Made by a program: the position numbers and the translations under genes. The notes beneath the pieces are model-generated. The model made no database searches. It saw only the letters and a list, made by a program, of their open reading frames with translations, and was not told the DNA's origin. This document shows, in pieces, positions 27,335-37,173 of a stretch of DNA of 64,000 nt. The stretch's first letter is position 1, and each line of letters begins with the position of its first letter. This DNA comes from Pseudovibrio axinellae (GTDB lineage Bacteria; Pseudomonadota; Alphaproteobacteria; Rhizobiales; Stappiaceae): contig NZ_FOFM01000001.1 in assembly GCF_900110875.1 (NCBI RefSeq), positions 248,001-312,000 of the forward strand. Direction: 5' to 3'.

Positions 27335-27802
27335 ATGAAAATAAGAGCTTTATTTCTTGCAGGAATTTTCGTGGTTCCAGCTGCTCCTGGGCTGGCTCAA
27401 AATGAAACCATGCCAGTCGATAACCAGTTTGATCTCTCCGGCACCTATGAATGTATCAGTGTCAACCATAAGAGTCCTAGTGAAGATCACACAAATAAAG
27501 ACCTTATGCTGACACTCATTGAGGACGGTGGCCGCGACTTTCAATCCTATGACATCAGCTGGGCGTACACCGTTCAAGGCAAGAAAGTGAGCGCCAAGGC
27601 CGTTGGCCTATTACAAAACGAAACGTTATCTCTGACCTATACGCTAAACTTCTCTAGCGCGAAAACAATCAATGGCGTGGAAGTGATGCGCTTTAACAAA
27701 ATGGGCGAAGACTGGTTCATCCATGGCAAGTGGCTTCGAAACGATGGAACCTACAATACTGGATCAATCGCCTGCGTATTGCTTTCCACTACATCCAAAT
27801 AA
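27335..27802 (+). CDS. Hypothetical secreted protein, 155 aa
   Basis: Clear Sec signal peptide (MKIRALFLAGIFVVPAAPGLAQ, cut after AQ). The mature part of about 133 residues looks like a small beta-rich domain: LSGTYECISVNH, then alternating polar/hydrophobic strands, ending GKWLRNDGTYNTGSIACVL, with two cysteines (in YECIS and SIACV) that could form a disulfide. The pattern recalls calycin/avidin-like barrels, but I cannot name a family. Confidence 0.65.
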   Translation: MKIRALFLAGIFVVPAAPGLAQNETMPVDNQFDLSGTYECISVNHKSPSEDHTNKDLMLTLIEDGGRDFQSYDISWAYTVQGKKVSAKAVGLLQNETLSLTYTLNFSSAKTINGVEVMRFNKMGEDWFIHGKWLRNDGTYNTGSIACVLLSTTSK

Positions 27803-28170
27803 GTAAGACATCGAGCCTCTAAAACACCGGCGCTACGGGAAACCGGGAGGATCGCCGTGCGACCTTGGTTGCCCAGATAACTCCCATGGCCTTGCATTGT
27901 GATTCCCATTTTTAAGAAGAAGCCCAACCAAGACAACAGAGAGGGCATCTTCAAGCGAGATATCACCATTTCCGTAACGCCCCTCACAAAATACGATGTA
28001 TTCACGATACAAGTAATACCAAATCACTCATCAAACAGGCTCAAATATGATTGATCTGCGCGTTTTGCCACATGGATAATGAAGGATTTAGTAAATAGTG
28101 TAACTTTGGGCGAATTGTGCTAGGATTTCTCAAACGGAATTGCATCTCATAATTCAAACGGGGGTTGATT
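27803..28170. other. Intergenic stretch without a convincing gene
   Basis: 368 bases. Two overlapping minus-strand frames (27833-28027 and 27751-28005) are open but lack a good start region; I do not call them. The last 100 bases should hold the promoter of the small ORF at 28171. Confidence 0.35.
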
Positions 28171-28266
28171 ATGCTGAAGCATGCTATGGGTGCGGTAATT
28201 GTGGCTAGTGCTATATCAAGCCCAATTATCTTCCTTGCGGTTTATTTGTTTTTGAACTCTTCCTAA
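28171..28266 (+). CDS. Small single-span membrane peptide, 31 aa
   Basis: ATG 28171 follows an ACGGGGG ribosome site at about 6 bases. The peptide (MLKHAMGAVIV, then a hydrophobic span ending VYLFLNSS) has a short basic N-terminus and one transmembrane helix of about 23 residues. A strong hairpin terminator lies 53 bases past its stop, so an independent short transcript is likely. No family recognised; too short for usual gene finders. Confidence 0.5.
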   Translation: MLKHAMGAVIVASAISSPIIFLAVYLFLNSS

Positions 28267-28318
28267 GCCTGTTTTATCCAGTTAGATGTTACCAGCTCAG
28301 ACGAGTTTCCAAGATTTG

Positions 28319-28347
28319 AAAGGCAGCATTTTGTGCTGCCTTTTCTT
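28319..28347 (+). terminator. Intrinsic terminator, probably bidirectional
   Basis: 10-bp stem aaaggcagca 28319-28328 / tgctgccttt 28334-28343, loop ttttg, U-rich tail TTTTCTT on the plus strand; on the minus strand TTTCAAATCTT follows, so it may also end creA (stop at 28377). Confidence 0.8.
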
Positions 28348-28376
28348 GTGCTCACTTTAATGGCTAAACAGTTTCT

Positions 28377-28916
28377 TCACTCTTCAAGATATTCTGCGCA
28401 TTTTTCTGGAAGCTGGTCTCCCCAAGGCATAATTGGCACCGTTGACGTGGAGTTTTTCGGGCTGCCTTCAACGAGCTTGTCAGAATAGACGAGATAAACC
28501 AAGACATTACGCTTTACGTCGCAACCACGAACGATCCGCATCTTTTTGAAAAAGAGCGAGCGACTTTCGCGATAAACTTCATCGCCCTGCTCGAATTTAC
28601 TGTTAAATTTTATTGGACCAACCTGACGACATGCCAGCGAAATATCGGAGGTTTCCTCCTCTAGTCCCAACCACCCTGCAAAGCCGCCTTTCTCAGGAAC
28701 TGTGAAGTGGCATGCGACTCCGCTTACTTGCGGATCATCAAGGGCATAAGTTGCCAACTTATGATCAGGACTCAAAAACTTCCAGACCGTAGATTTTTTG
28801 AAAATCAGATCCGGGTCCTGTGCATGTGCAGCCCCTCCTAAGATACTCAATCCAATGCTTGTCGCGATGATAAATGTACTCACCAATTTCAAAACAGTTT
28901 TCCTAAATGCCAACAT
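28377..28916 (-). CDS. creA: CreA family periplasmic protein
   Basis: 179 residues from ATG 28916 (GAGAGGAA upstream). Signal peptide ends GGAAHAQ. The CreA core follows: DLIFKKSTVWKFLSP, then DPQVSGVACHFT, GFAGWLGLEEE, SLACRQVGPIKF and a C-terminal KRNVLVYLVYSDKL. The family is widespread in Proteobacteria and its function is not established. Four cysteines in the mature part are those conserved in the family (family knowledge, not checked here). Confidence 0.88.
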   Translation of the reverse strand: MLAFRKTVLKLVSTFIIATSIGLSILGGAAHAQDPDLIFKKSTVWKFLSPDHKLATYALDDPQVSGVACHFTVPEKGGFAGWLGLEEETSDISLACRQVGPIKFNSKFEQGDEVYRESRSLFFKKMRIVRGCDVKRNVLVYLVYSDKLVEGSPKNSTSTVPIMPWGDQLPEKCAEYLEE

Positions 28917-29107
28917 CAGCAAGGTTCCTCTCCGCGCGCATCAACAAATACTTTAAATCACTTTCGATATAAGATGTTTTCAGGCAACTACCAGCAACAG
29001 ATAAAGAGTTTTTTGCAAAACTTATATAAATCCTCTAGTTTCGCCCCAATAAGGCCATAGAATAGCTTATCTGTACGTACCTTCTGACTAAATTACGATT
29101 GCGGGCT

Positions 29108-30148
29108 ATGATCACTTCCAGAAACTTCCATTCACTAGCAACTGCTGCACTGACCCTTGCAACTTCCCTCATATGGGCACAAGGTGCCTTTGCGCGCCCT
29201 CAAGTGTGTGACAAGCTGGAAGCAGAGTTTATCGAGCTCTCAGAGCAGGTCGATAATGCTGGAGGTCCAAACAGCTGGCAGAATGCATATGAGCAACAAA
29301 TCGGTCATATTCGTAATATCCAGTCTCAAATGTCCAGCAACGGCTGCAATGGCTCTTTTGGGCCGGCACAATGCCAGCAGCTGAATTCATCTTTGCAACA
29401 GATGAACGAGAACCTTGTGTACCTTGACAGTCAGAGACAACAGGAACTTTATTCAAATGCTTTGCAAGACCGCCTGAACGAAGTGAGCCAGGCATTAGTT
29501 GATCTAGATTGTTCCGGGCGTTCCAATCAATTAACCCCGCCAGCGCGTGTCAATCAACAGCCATTGGAGCTCGCCCCACGCTCCACAGCAGGCTTTTCTT
29601 CCAGCAAGCAACAATTCGCAAGCATGTGTGTGCGTAAATGTGACGGCTATTACTTCCCGATTAACCCCAACTCCACTGCTGAAGATCTGACGGAAGATGA
29701 AGAGATCTGCCAAGCTCTCTGTCCAGGACAGGACACCGAGCTTTATGTTTTCCGCGTTCCCCAAGAGACACCATCACAAATGCAGTCTTTGAGTGGCGCT
29801 CCTTACACATCACTTGCAAACGCCTACTCTTTCAGGCAGCAAAACAACCCTGCATGTTCATGTGATGCAAATGCATCTCAAGCGGGTGGGCTGGATCTAG
29901 CACCATCTACTCCACCTTTGGACCAAGCAATCCAGACAGGAGAGCTTGGCGAGCTGACACCAGCTGCAACCCCAACCTATCCTGCTATTCCAAGTCAGGG
30001 CGAATTACGCCAGAACATAGATGTGAATGGGGCCCAGAGCGAAAACCCTGAGCCCGCACTTGTTCAAAACAAGTTTGTTCCTCGCGAAGTTGAGCCTCGC
30101 GAGGGGCCAATTAGGAAAGTCGGTCCAAAGTTTTTTCCCGACCAATAA
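29108..30148 (+). CDS. DUF2865 domain-containing secreted protein
   Basis: 346 residues from ATG 29108 (a TTG three codons upstream is possible). Signal peptide ends WAQGAFA. The N-terminal helical region (about 30-140) resembles a coiled coil with paired cysteines. The DUF2865 core is [36 protein letters not shown] and CSC; the cysteine spacing suggests disulfides. The C-terminal 90 residues are Pro/Gln-rich and probably disordered. Function unknown. Its 3' end overlaps gltX tail to tail by 38 bases. Confidence 0.82.
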   Translation: MITSRNFHSLATAALTLATSLIWAQGAFARPQVCDKLEAEFIELSEQVDNAGGPNSWQNAYEQQIGHIRNIQSQMSSNGCNGSFGPAQCQQLNSSLQQMNENLVYLDSQRQQELYSNALQDRLNEVSQALVDLDCSGRSNQLTPPARVNQQPLELAPRSTAGFSSSKQQFASMCVRKCDGYYFPINPNSTAEDLTEDEEICQALCPGQDTELYVFRVPQETPSQMQSLSGAPYTSLANAYSFRQQNNPACSCDANASQAGGLDLAPSTPPLDQAIQTGELGELTPAATPTYPAIPSQGELRQNIDVNGAQSENPEPALVQNKFVPREVEPREGPIRKVGPKFFPDQ

Positions 30149-31475
30149 ACGGTAGCATGTTTTTCAGGTCTGGCCCGTGTGCCAGGCCTGTGATTGCTTT
30201 ACGCAGTGGCATGAACAGGCCCTTACCTTTACGGCCCGTTTCGCCTTTCACTGCCTTCGTCCACTCACCCCATGTAGTTTCGTCCCATGGTTCTTGTGGC
30301 AACAAAGCCTTTGCCTGACTGACAAACTCTTTGTCTTCATCCGCGATTTCTGGTGTCACAGAACCAACAACAAGCTCCCACCATTTTTTCGCATCATTTA
30401 CCGTAGAGCAGTTTTCTTTAACCACGTTCCAGAACTTTTCATCGCCTGCAACGCCATCAGACTTGAGACGCTCAGCAACCTCGGCAAAGCTCATTCCGTG
30501 AACGAGTTTTGCTGTTAAGTGCCCAACATCGTCTGGGTCAAACTTTGCCGCCGACTTGGAAATGCCCGTGAAGTCTAGCATGTCTGCCAGTCCTTCCATG
30601 GTCTTAGCCGGTTCAACTGCATGGCTGGTGCCTGTCAAAACAGCAAGGGAACACACAGCCATCGGCTCATATCCTGCCTCGCGCAGGGAGCGGATGGATA
30701 GCGCGCCAGAGCGCTTGGACAGCCCTTCGCCTGATGAGGTCGTGAGAAGGTTGTGGTGGCCAAACTCAGGTACCTTTGCACCCAGTGCTTCGAAAATCGC
30801 AATCTGAACACCGGTATTGGCAATATGGTCTTCACCCCGGATCACATGAGTGATGCCCATCTCAGCATCATCGACGATGGATGGCAGTGTATAAAGGTAA
30901 GTGCCATCTGCGCGCACCAGCACAGGGTCAGACAGAGATGCTAAATCAACGGTCTGACGACCACGGATTACATCGTCCCAATGAACGTCAGTCCTAACAC
31001 AGGAAAACGGGTCATTAGCCGTGTGATTTGGCAACTTAAAACGCCAATGAGGCTTGCGCCCTTCAGCTTCATACTCAGCAACTTGCTCATCAGTGAGTTT
31101 TAGGCCAGCGCGGTCATACACAGGAGGGCGCCCCATGGCACGTGCCCGGTTGCGGCGACGCTCCAGCTCTTCTGGCGTTTCATAACACGGGTAAAGAAGT
31201 CCTGCTTCTTTCAGCTTCGCAGCTGCGTCATCATACGATGCAAAACGCGCAGACTGTTTTTCCACGCGATCGGGGTTGATACCCAACCACTTCAGATCTT
31301 CAGCAATACCCTGAGCATACTCGTCTTTCGAGCGCTGAATGTCTGTATCATCATAACGCAGAACAAAGGTGCCGCCCTGCTTTCTAGCAAAGAGGTAATT
31401 AAAAAGCGCCGGACGCACATTCCCGATATGGATGTGGCCAGTTGGAGATGGCGCGAAGCGAACCGTAACACTCAT
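30111..31475 (-). CDS. gltX: Glutamate-tRNA ligase
   Basis: 454 residues, class I synthetase. HIGH motif in [21 protein letters not shown] next to the glutamate site, KMSKS equivalent LSKRSGALS near residue 245, and a helical anticodon-binding C-terminal half. Many alphaproteobacteria carry two GluRS genes and this sequence looks like the GltX2 type; whether it charges tRNA-Glu, tRNA-Gln or both cannot be decided here. Convergent with, and overlapping, the DUF2865 gene. Confidence 0.93.
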   Translation of the reverse strand: MSVTVRFAPSPTGHIHIGNVRPALFNYLFARKQGGTFVLRYDDTDIQRSKDEYAQGIAEDLKWLGINPDRVEKQSARFASYDDAAAKLKEAGLLYPCYETPEELERRRNRARAMGRPPVYDRAGLKLTDEQVAEYEAEGRKPHWRFKLPNHTANDPFSCVRTDVHWDDVIRGRQTVDLASLSDPVLVRADGTYLYTLPSIVDDAEMGITHVIRGEDHIANTGVQIAIFEALGAKVPEFGHHNLLTTSSGEGLSKRSGALSIRSLREAGYEPMAVCSLAVLTGTSHAVEPAKTMEGLADMLDFTGISKSAAKFDPDDVGHLTAKLVHGMSFAEVAERLKSDGVAGDEKFWNVVKENCSTVNDAKKWWELVVGSVTPEIADEDKEFVSQAKALLPQEPWDETTWGEWTKAVKGETGRKGKGLFMPLRKAITGLAHGPDLKNMLPFIGREKTLDRLS

Positions 31476-31606
31476 GGCGGAGCCTTCTCATTAATAAATA
31501 ACTTTAATATTCGGGTATCGTGTTGGCGGGGGTGGGTCAACCAGACATTGTCCAGTACCTACGGATTATCTTTTCTATTTGGCTGAATTGTCTGCTTTTG
31601 CGGGTT

Positions 31607-32827
31607 TCAGGCCGGTAAGCGGGTGAGTTGTAAATGTGGTTTAACGGCCAGCAGTATCACTCCCAACCCAAAACAATAAAGGCTTGAGACTGCGAATTGT
31701 GTGTCCAGCTCTACGCCATAATCCACTAAAACGCCCATAAGGCCGGGTGCGAGCGCTGAGGCAAACACCATCAGCGCGGAGTATATTGAACGGATTGCTC
31801 CCAAATGTGCTGTTCCATACAATTCTGCCAAGACCGCCGATGCAATCGCGCCCCATGAGCCTACAGTGATGGCCAGAATAGATAGCCCTACGGGAACGAA
31901 ATAGACCTCATCGGCAAATGCAAAGACAAGAACACTGATGCCGAGCGGAACTACCGAAAATGGAAGAAGAGCGACGGCAGAAAACCGGTCAATCAACATG
32001 CCTGCAAGTATCGAAAAGACAGCTCCAGCGGCTGCATATAACGGTAAATATGAGGGTAAAACTGCCCTGCCCCAACCCTTTGCTTCCATGAAATGCACCT
32101 GATGAAACATCATGCCGGTTACCAGAAATGGTACTGCAAGCACTGCAGCCATAACCACCCAGAAGCGCCAGTCCGCCATCACTTGCTTTCTCGTCCAGCT
32201 TACAGCCGGGCGAGTGGACGTTGGCGAGGTCAACGGATTTTCCGGCGTGCGGTCCTTTCTCAGTGTCAAATAGGCCAGAGGCAACATGATAGCGAGCAAG
32301 ATACCAGCTGACACGAGCCACAAATCTCTCCACGAAAAAATGGCCATGAGAGAGACAGCTGCTAAGGGTAACAGTGCCTCACCGGCCATATTACCAAAGG
32401 AAGCCAAACTGAGCGCCTTGCCTCTGGAACTATGAAACCACCGCGACATGGCTGTGAGCGATGTATGGGGGAGCATACCTTGTCCAAATAACCGCAATCC
32501 ATAAAGACAAAACCCGAGTACTATTAGAGAGTTGTGCCAGCTCATTAAGAAACTGAATCCAGCTAGAATGACAATCGCGGTACAACCGACCACAACGGGC
32601 CGATAGTAGTCGACAACCTTCCCCAGATAGATAATGGTTGCAGCGCTCGCTAATGTGGCCAGCATATAGATTGAACCGAAATCTCCGTGAGACAGGTTAT
32701 ATGTCGCACGAATATCGGCGGAAAACTGGGCGATGAAGAACGTCTGGCCGAAGCTGGCACCAAAGCCCAGCAGAAATCCACCTGCGACCCAACGCAGGTT
32801 CTTCTGAAGAAAAGAAAATAAAGTCAT
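31607..32827 (-). CDS. MFS transporter
   Basis: 406 residues with twelve predicted membrane helices. The motif A region between TM2 and TM3 (YLGKVVDYYRP) is degenerate; FGQGMLPHTSLTAMSRWFHSSRGKA follows as the TM4-5 segment common to oxalate/monocarboxylate-type and other MFS carriers. Substrate unknown. Lies 123 bases downstream of nadE on the same strand with a weak hairpin between. Confidence 0.85.
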   Translation of the reverse strand: MTLFSFLQKNLRWVAGGFLLGFGASFGQTFFIAQFSADIRATYNLSHGDFGSIYMLATLASAATIIYLGKVVDYYRPVVVGCTAIVILAGFSFLMSWHNSLIVLGFCLYGLRLFGQGMLPHTSLTAMSRWFHSSRGKALSLASFGNMAGEALLPLAAVSLMAIFSWRDLWLVSAGILLAIMLPLAYLTLRKDRTPENPLTSPTSTRPAVSWTRKQVMADWRFWVVMAAVLAVPFLVTGMMFHQVHFMEAKGWGRAVLPSYLPLYAAAGAVFSILAGMLIDRFSAVALLPFSVVPLGISVLVFAFADEVYFVPVGLSILAITVGSWGAIASAVLAELYGTAHLGAIRSIYSALMVFASALAPGLMGVLVDYGVELDTQFAVSSLYCFGLGVILLAVKPHLQLTRLPA

Positions 32828-32847
32828 GGACTTAACCTGAATATCGT

Positions 32848-32878
32848 AGAAAGAGATTCAGGTCATATCTCCTGAATC
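32848..32878 (-). terminator. Weak hairpin between nadE and the MFS gene
   Basis: 8-bp stem gattcagg 32855-32862 / cctgaatc 32871-32878, followed on the minus strand by TCTTTCT. It lies just past the nadE stop region and immediately ahead of the MFS start; attenuation rather than full termination is possible. Confidence 0.4.
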
Positions 32879-32950
32879 CCCCACAAGAGAGATCAAATCC
32901 AAACCGAAATCTACTTGGCCTAAAACTAAGTTATTAGGCTGCATACATTT

Positions 32951-34621
32951 CTAGCTTCGATCTCTGAAACGGTTGGTAATTGGATAGCGTCGATCACGCC
33001 CAAAGTTCTTGAGTGTAATCTTAACGCCAGGCGCTGCCTGTCGGCGTTTGTACTCAGCAATGTAAAGAAGGTGTTCGATTCTATGGATGGTTTCTGCAGA
33101 ATGGCCTCGCTTCTCGATTTCGTCAAGGCTCATCTCTTCTTCGACGAGGCAATGCAGGATATCATCCAGTACATCATATTCCGGCAGGCTATCCTGATCT
33201 GTTTGATTTTCGCGCAGTTCAGCTGTTGGTGCCTTCACAATGATATTGTTCGGAATCACCTCACCAGAAGGGCCTAATACACCAAATGGATGGTGCTTAT
33301 TACGCCAATCCGATAACCGGTAGACCTCAGTTTTGTATAGATCTTTGATCGGATTAAAACCACCATTCATATCCCCATAAAGGGTGGCGTATCCTACTGA
33401 CATTTCTGATTTATTGCCGGTGGTTACCACCATTGCACCAAACTTATTGGACACAGCCATTAAAATGACGCCTCGCGAACGAGATTGCAGGTTCTCTTCA
33501 GTGACGCCGCTTTTGGTGCCCGCAAATACATCTGCCAGTGTCTTCTGGAAGCCCTCAACAGGTTCTGCTATCGGAATGGTATCGTATTTCACACCAAGAG
33601 CATCAGCACACGCTTTTGCATCTGCGATACTCGCTTCAGAGGTATAGCGATATGGCAGCATAATGCAGTGCACACGGTCTGCACCAAGTGCATCGACTGC
33701 AATAGCAGCACAAATCGCGCTGTCGATTCCTCCTGAAAGCCCAAGCACGACGCCTGGAAAGCCGTTCTTATTTACGTAGTCTTTAAGGCCAAGCACGCAA
33801 GCGAGCCAGTCTGCCTCTTGCGTTTGCGGTAACGGCATAATCCTAGATTTCTGAGCGACCCAGTTCTGATCAGCATTTTTTTGCCAGTCAAGATAGCCGA
33901 TATCCTCTTGAAACTGACTCAGCTGCATAACGAGCGAGTGATCATGATTAAGCGCGAACGATGCGCCATCATATACGACCTCATCCTGACCACCCGTTTG
34001 ATTGCAGTAGACAAGAGGCAATCCTGTTTCGACAATCCGAGAAAGCATGATTTGCATGCGCTCCTCGGTTTTGCCGCGGTTATAAGGAGAGCCATTGGGT
34101 ACAAGCAGAATCTCGGCACCAGTTTCAGCAAGACACTCACAAACTTCATCAGTCCAGGTGTCTTCGCAAATTGGGACGCCAATCCGCACACCGCGGAAAT
34201 TCATTGGTCCCGGATTTGGCCCTGAATTAAACACCCGCTTTTCATCAAAGACGCTATAGTTTGGCAGGTCTACCTTATAACGCAGGCCTTCTATGCGACC
34301 ACTGTCCAGAAGCGCAACTGCATTGTATAACTTACCGCCTTCAGCCCACGGTAGGCCGACAAGTAACGCAGGGCCACCGTCAGCAGTTTCTTGCGCTAAA
34401 CTTTCCAACTCGCGCTTACATGCTGCAACAAAGGATGGTTTAAGAACCAGGTCCTCTGGAGCATACCCGGACAGAAAAAGTTCCGTGAACAAGACTAGAT
34501 CGGCGCCTTCCTCGGCAGCCAGCTTTCTATGATGGCGTACTTTTTCAGCATTACCGGACACATCACCAAGGCAAGGGTTGGCCTGTACAACGGCCAAGCG
34601 AAACTGGTCTTTGATCATCAT
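32951..34621 (-). CDS. nadE: Glutamine-dependent NAD+ synthetase
   Basis: 556 residues: an N-terminal nitrilase-like glutaminase with the Glu-Lys-Cys triad (FTELFLSGY, KVDLPNYS, PICEDTW) and a C-terminal ATP pyrophosphatase domain with the SGGIDSA P-loop near residue 300. It makes NAD+ from nicotinate adenine dinucleotide, ATP and glutamine in the cytoplasm. Length and order match the two-domain form. A second ATG directly follows the first. Confidence 0.96.
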   Translation of the reverse strand: MMIKDQFRLAVVQANPCLGDVSGNAEKVRHHRKLAAEEGADLVLFTELFLSGYAPEDLVLKPSFVAACKRELESLAQETADGGPALLVGLPWAEGGKLYNAVALLDSGRIEGLRYKVDLPNYSVFDEKRVFNSGPNPGPMNFRGVRIGVPICEDTWTDEVCECLAETGAEILLVPNGSPYNRGKTEERMQIMLSRIVETGLPLVYCNQTGGQDEVVYDGASFALNHDHSLVMQLSQFQEDIGYLDWQKNADQNWVAQKSRIMPLPQTQEADWLACVLGLKDYVNKNGFPGVVLGLSGGIDSAICAAIAVDALGADRVHCIMLPYRYTSEASIADAKACADALGVKYDTIPIAEPVEGFQKTLADVFAGTKSGVTEENLQSRSRGVILMAVSNKFGAMVVTTGNKSEMSVGYATLYGDMNGGFNPIKDLYKTEVYRLSDWRNKHHPFGVLGPSGEVIPNNIIVKAPTAELRENQTDQDSLPEYDVLDDILHCLVEEEMSLDEIEKRGHSAETIHRIEHLLYIAEYKRRQAAPGVKITLKNFGRDRRYPITNRFRDRS

Positions 34622-34773
34622 ATAAACTTCAATGGTTTCAATGGGTGGAAGGGCTGGCCCTGTTCATTATGAGTTTCAAGAACTCAACCAACGATGTACA
34701 GCTTTTTTTGCCGGGAGAAAAGTCGATCCGTCACATAGATGACGATTGCGGAAGAGGATTCACAGGGCCACAT

Positions 34774-35298
34774 TCAATCAGTATTTTTTTTCCTGACTTT
34801 TCCAGAATCTTTCGCTTTTGCCATAACATCCAAATGTTGCTGCAACCGTGTCCCCATGGGCAATTGAGCCATATCTCTGGCCTGAATTGGCTCATCACCC
34901 TGCATGACGATGGCCCGCAAGCGATCATAAAGAACTGCAGGAGCAACTGGTTTGGCAAGAAAATAGTTCACACCAGCGTTGCGCGCAGCGAGCACAACGG
35001 ACCGCCGAGAATCTGCTGTGATAACGACCACGGGCGTTTTGGCAACTTCAGAATCCTCATCGCGCCTGAGAATACGCAGAAAGTCATTTCCATCAATTGG
35101 ATGCATAATCCAATCACAAAGGACGATATCTGGTCTGCGATCCAAAAGAATGGCGATTGCATCGGCACCATCTGCAGCTTCATATATGGAGCGCACGCCG
35201 AACCCTGACACCATCGTTCTTAAGATGGAGCGCATATAGTTGTTGTCGTCCACGATGAGTACCGAATAGCCGGACAACAATGAATCGCTTTGAAGCAC
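34774..35298 (-). CDS. Single-domain response regulator (CheY-like)
   Basis: 174 residues from a GTG at 35298, chosen because GGGAGA lies 5-6 bases upstream. The receiver domain covers about 10-130: acidic pocket DD in LIVDDNNYMR, phospho-acceptor Asp in IVLCDWIM near residue 62, Thr in VVITAD, Lys in FLAKPV. The C-terminal 40 residues are a basic, unstructured tail without an output domain. No histidine kinase is nearby, so its partner is unknown; a chemotaxis or phosphorelay role is inferred only. Confidence 0.88.
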   Translation of the reverse strand: MLQSDSLLSGYSVLIVDDNNYMRSILRTMVSGFGVRSIYEAADGADAIAILLDRRPDIVLCDWIMHPIDGNDFLRILRRDEDSEVAKTPVVVITADSRRSVVLAARNAGVNYFLAKPVAPAVLYDRLRAIVMQGDEPIQARDMAQLPMGTRLQQHLDVMAKAKDSGKVRKKNTD

Positions 35299-35400
35299 CA
35301 AAGTCTCCCTGCAGGCGAAGAGCTACAAACAACAAATGATAAAGCAAGGGCAGCAGACACGCGCCTTCAATTTGGCTGTGTCTAACTCAGGCGTATTTAT

Positions 35401-35433
35401 CAAAAAAACAGGGGCTGCACAATGTGCAACCCC
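35401..35433 (-). terminator. Terminator of the DAHP synthase gene
   Basis: 10-bp stem 35411-35420 / 35424-35433 with one G-U wobble, loop of 3, then TGTTTTTTT on the minus strand, 30 bases past the stop. Confidence 0.85.
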
Positions 35434-35462
35434 TAGTCTTCAATTGTATACTCTAGGTAGAC

Positions 35463-36833
35463 TTAAGTGTTTACAGCGACACGAGTATCAGATTCTTTTC
35501 TGAGATTTTCGGCAATTGTAAACGCAAGCTCCAGAGCCTGGTCCGCATTCAAACGCGGATCACAATGTGTGTGGTAACGATCGCCAAGCTGTTCAGCAGA
35601 CAATGCCCGCGCACCGCCTGTACACTCAGTTACATTACGACCAGTCATTTCGATGTGCACGCCACCTGCATGGGTTCCTTCAGCACGGTGTACCGCAAAG
35701 AAGGATTCTACCTCATGCAAAATGCGTTCGAACGGACGTGTTTTGTAGCCGTTTGCGGTGATGGTGTTGCCGTGCATTGGGTCACAAGACCAAACAACTT
35801 TTTTACCTTCACGCTCAACCGCACGCACCATTGCTGGAAGATGTTCGAACACCTTGTCATGACCGAAGCGGGTGATCAGTGTCAGACGACCTGCTTCGTT
35901 CTCTGGGTTCAGGACATCAATCAGCTTGATCAACTCTTCTGGATCAAGAGACGGACCGCACTTAAGGCCAATCGGATTCTTGATTCCACGGAAGAATTCA
36001 ATGTGAGCATTTTCGAGCTGACGTGTACGATCACCAATCCAAAGCATATGGCCGGATGTTGCGTAACATTCGCCAGTGGTGGAATCGATACGTGTCAGCG
36101 CTTCTTCGTAGCCCAGAAGCAGTGCTTCGTGGCTGGTGAAGAAATCGGTGGAACGCAGCTGTGGCGTATTGTCAGGATCGATACCGCAAGCGCGCATGAA
36201 GGACAACGCATCAGAAATGCGATCTGCCATTTCCTGATAGCGATGTGCCTGCGGGCTGTCTTTTACGAAGCCGAGCATCCACTGGTGCACGTGATCCAAG
36301 TTGGCAAAGCCACCTTGAGCAAACGCGCGGATCAGGTTCAACGTCGCAGCGGACTGACGGTAGGCTTTCACCTGACGCTCTGGATCGGGAATGCGAGACT
36401 CTTCGTTGAACTCGATACCGTTGATGATGTCGCCACGGTAGCTTGGCAGCTCAATATCGCCCTTCTTCTCAATATTAGAAGAACGCGGCTTTGCGAACTG
36501 ACCTGCAATACGGCCCACTTTTACAACTGGTTGCTGCGCACCATAGGTGAGCGCCACGGCCATTTGCAGGAATGCTCTAAAAAAGTCGCGAATGTGATCA
36601 GCGTGATGCTCTGCAAAGCTTTCCGCACAATCACCACCTTGCAAGAGGAATCCACGCCCCTCGGCAACATCAGCGAGCTGCGCTTTCAACTTGCGCGCCT
36701 CACCTGCAAACACGAGCGGCGGATAAGTTGCTAGGCGACTTTCAACGTCTGCCACTGCTTCCTTATCTGGATAGTCCGGTACCTGCACGATCGGTTTTGA
36801 TCGCCAGGAATCCGGTGTCCATTTCTCCGCCAT
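35463..36833 (-). CDS. 3-Deoxy-7-phosphoheptulonate synthase, class II
   Basis: 456 residues, the plant-like/actinobacterial class II type. Signatures seen: [10 protein letters not shown] at the N-terminus, [11 protein letters not shown] (metal-binding Cys), [35 protein letters not shown] and [12 protein letters not shown]. It condenses phosphoenolpyruvate with erythrose 4-phosphate at the entry to the shikimate pathway. Monocistronic with its own terminator. A 389-codon open frame on the opposite strand is a shadow. Confidence 0.95.
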   Translation of the reverse strand: MAEKWTPDSWRSKPIVQVPDYPDKEAVADVESRLATYPPLVFAGEARKLKAQLADVAEGRGFLLQGGDCAESFAEHHADHIRDFFRAFLQMAVALTYGAQQPVVKVGRIAGQFAKPRSSNIEKKGDIELPSYRGDIINGIEFNEESRIPDPERQVKAYRQSAATLNLIRAFAQGGFANLDHVHQWMLGFVKDSPQAHRYQEMADRISDALSFMRACGIDPDNTPQLRSTDFFTSHEALLLGYEEALTRIDSTTGECYATSGHMLWIGDRTRQLENAHIEFFRGIKNPIGLKCGPSLDPEELIKLIDVLNPENEAGRLTLITRFGHDKVFEHLPAMVRAVEREGKKVVWSCDPMHGNTITANGYKTRPFERILHEVESFFAVHRAEGTHAGGVHIEMTGRNVTECTGGARALSAEQLGDRYHTHCDPRLNADQALELAFTIAENLRKESDTRVAVNT

Positions 36834-37173
36834 TTTAAAACTCCATCAATACGGAATGCTGCCAGCGCGCCCAATGCGCTTGTCTTTGGCAACCTTAATT
36901 CTCTGAGCTGTTCTCATCTTGTGACAAAAGCCCAGAAAGGCTTATACACGCAGCCCGTTTGCATGACTAGGGGTACGTATACGTTGTTTTATCGCTGTAG
37001 ATTGAGGATACCTCAAAAAAGATCTTACCATCGAGAATCCATCAAAGCACCCACCGTTTAAGACACCATGTGCCAATACAAAGCAATATTAAAGCTCTTT
37101 GTTTCAATGAAACCCATTGGATCGCAGAGGAACACTTGTGCAAAGATGCTTTGAGCACTCAGACTGCGGACAC
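36834..37173. other. Intergenic region upstream of the DAHP synthase gene
   Basis: 340 bases. Contains a 10-bp palindrome acgtatacgt (about 36975-36984) and a small hairpin tgagg-ata-cctca near 37005-37017, neither with terminator character. It should hold the DAHP synthase promoter; no gene is seen. Confidence 0.35.

Noticed and set aside
27833-28027. 64-codon minus-strand frame in the gap before the small membrane peptide
   Set aside because: Starts with GTG without a ribosome site, overlaps another equally open frame, and has a Pro/Gly-rich random-looking end. Coding potential is not convincing.
35565-36734. 389-codon open frame on the plus strand, opposite the DAHP synthase gene
   Set aside because: It is a mirror of a clear class II DAHP synthase; the peptide is rich in Cys, His and Arg with no domain logic and no ribosome site.
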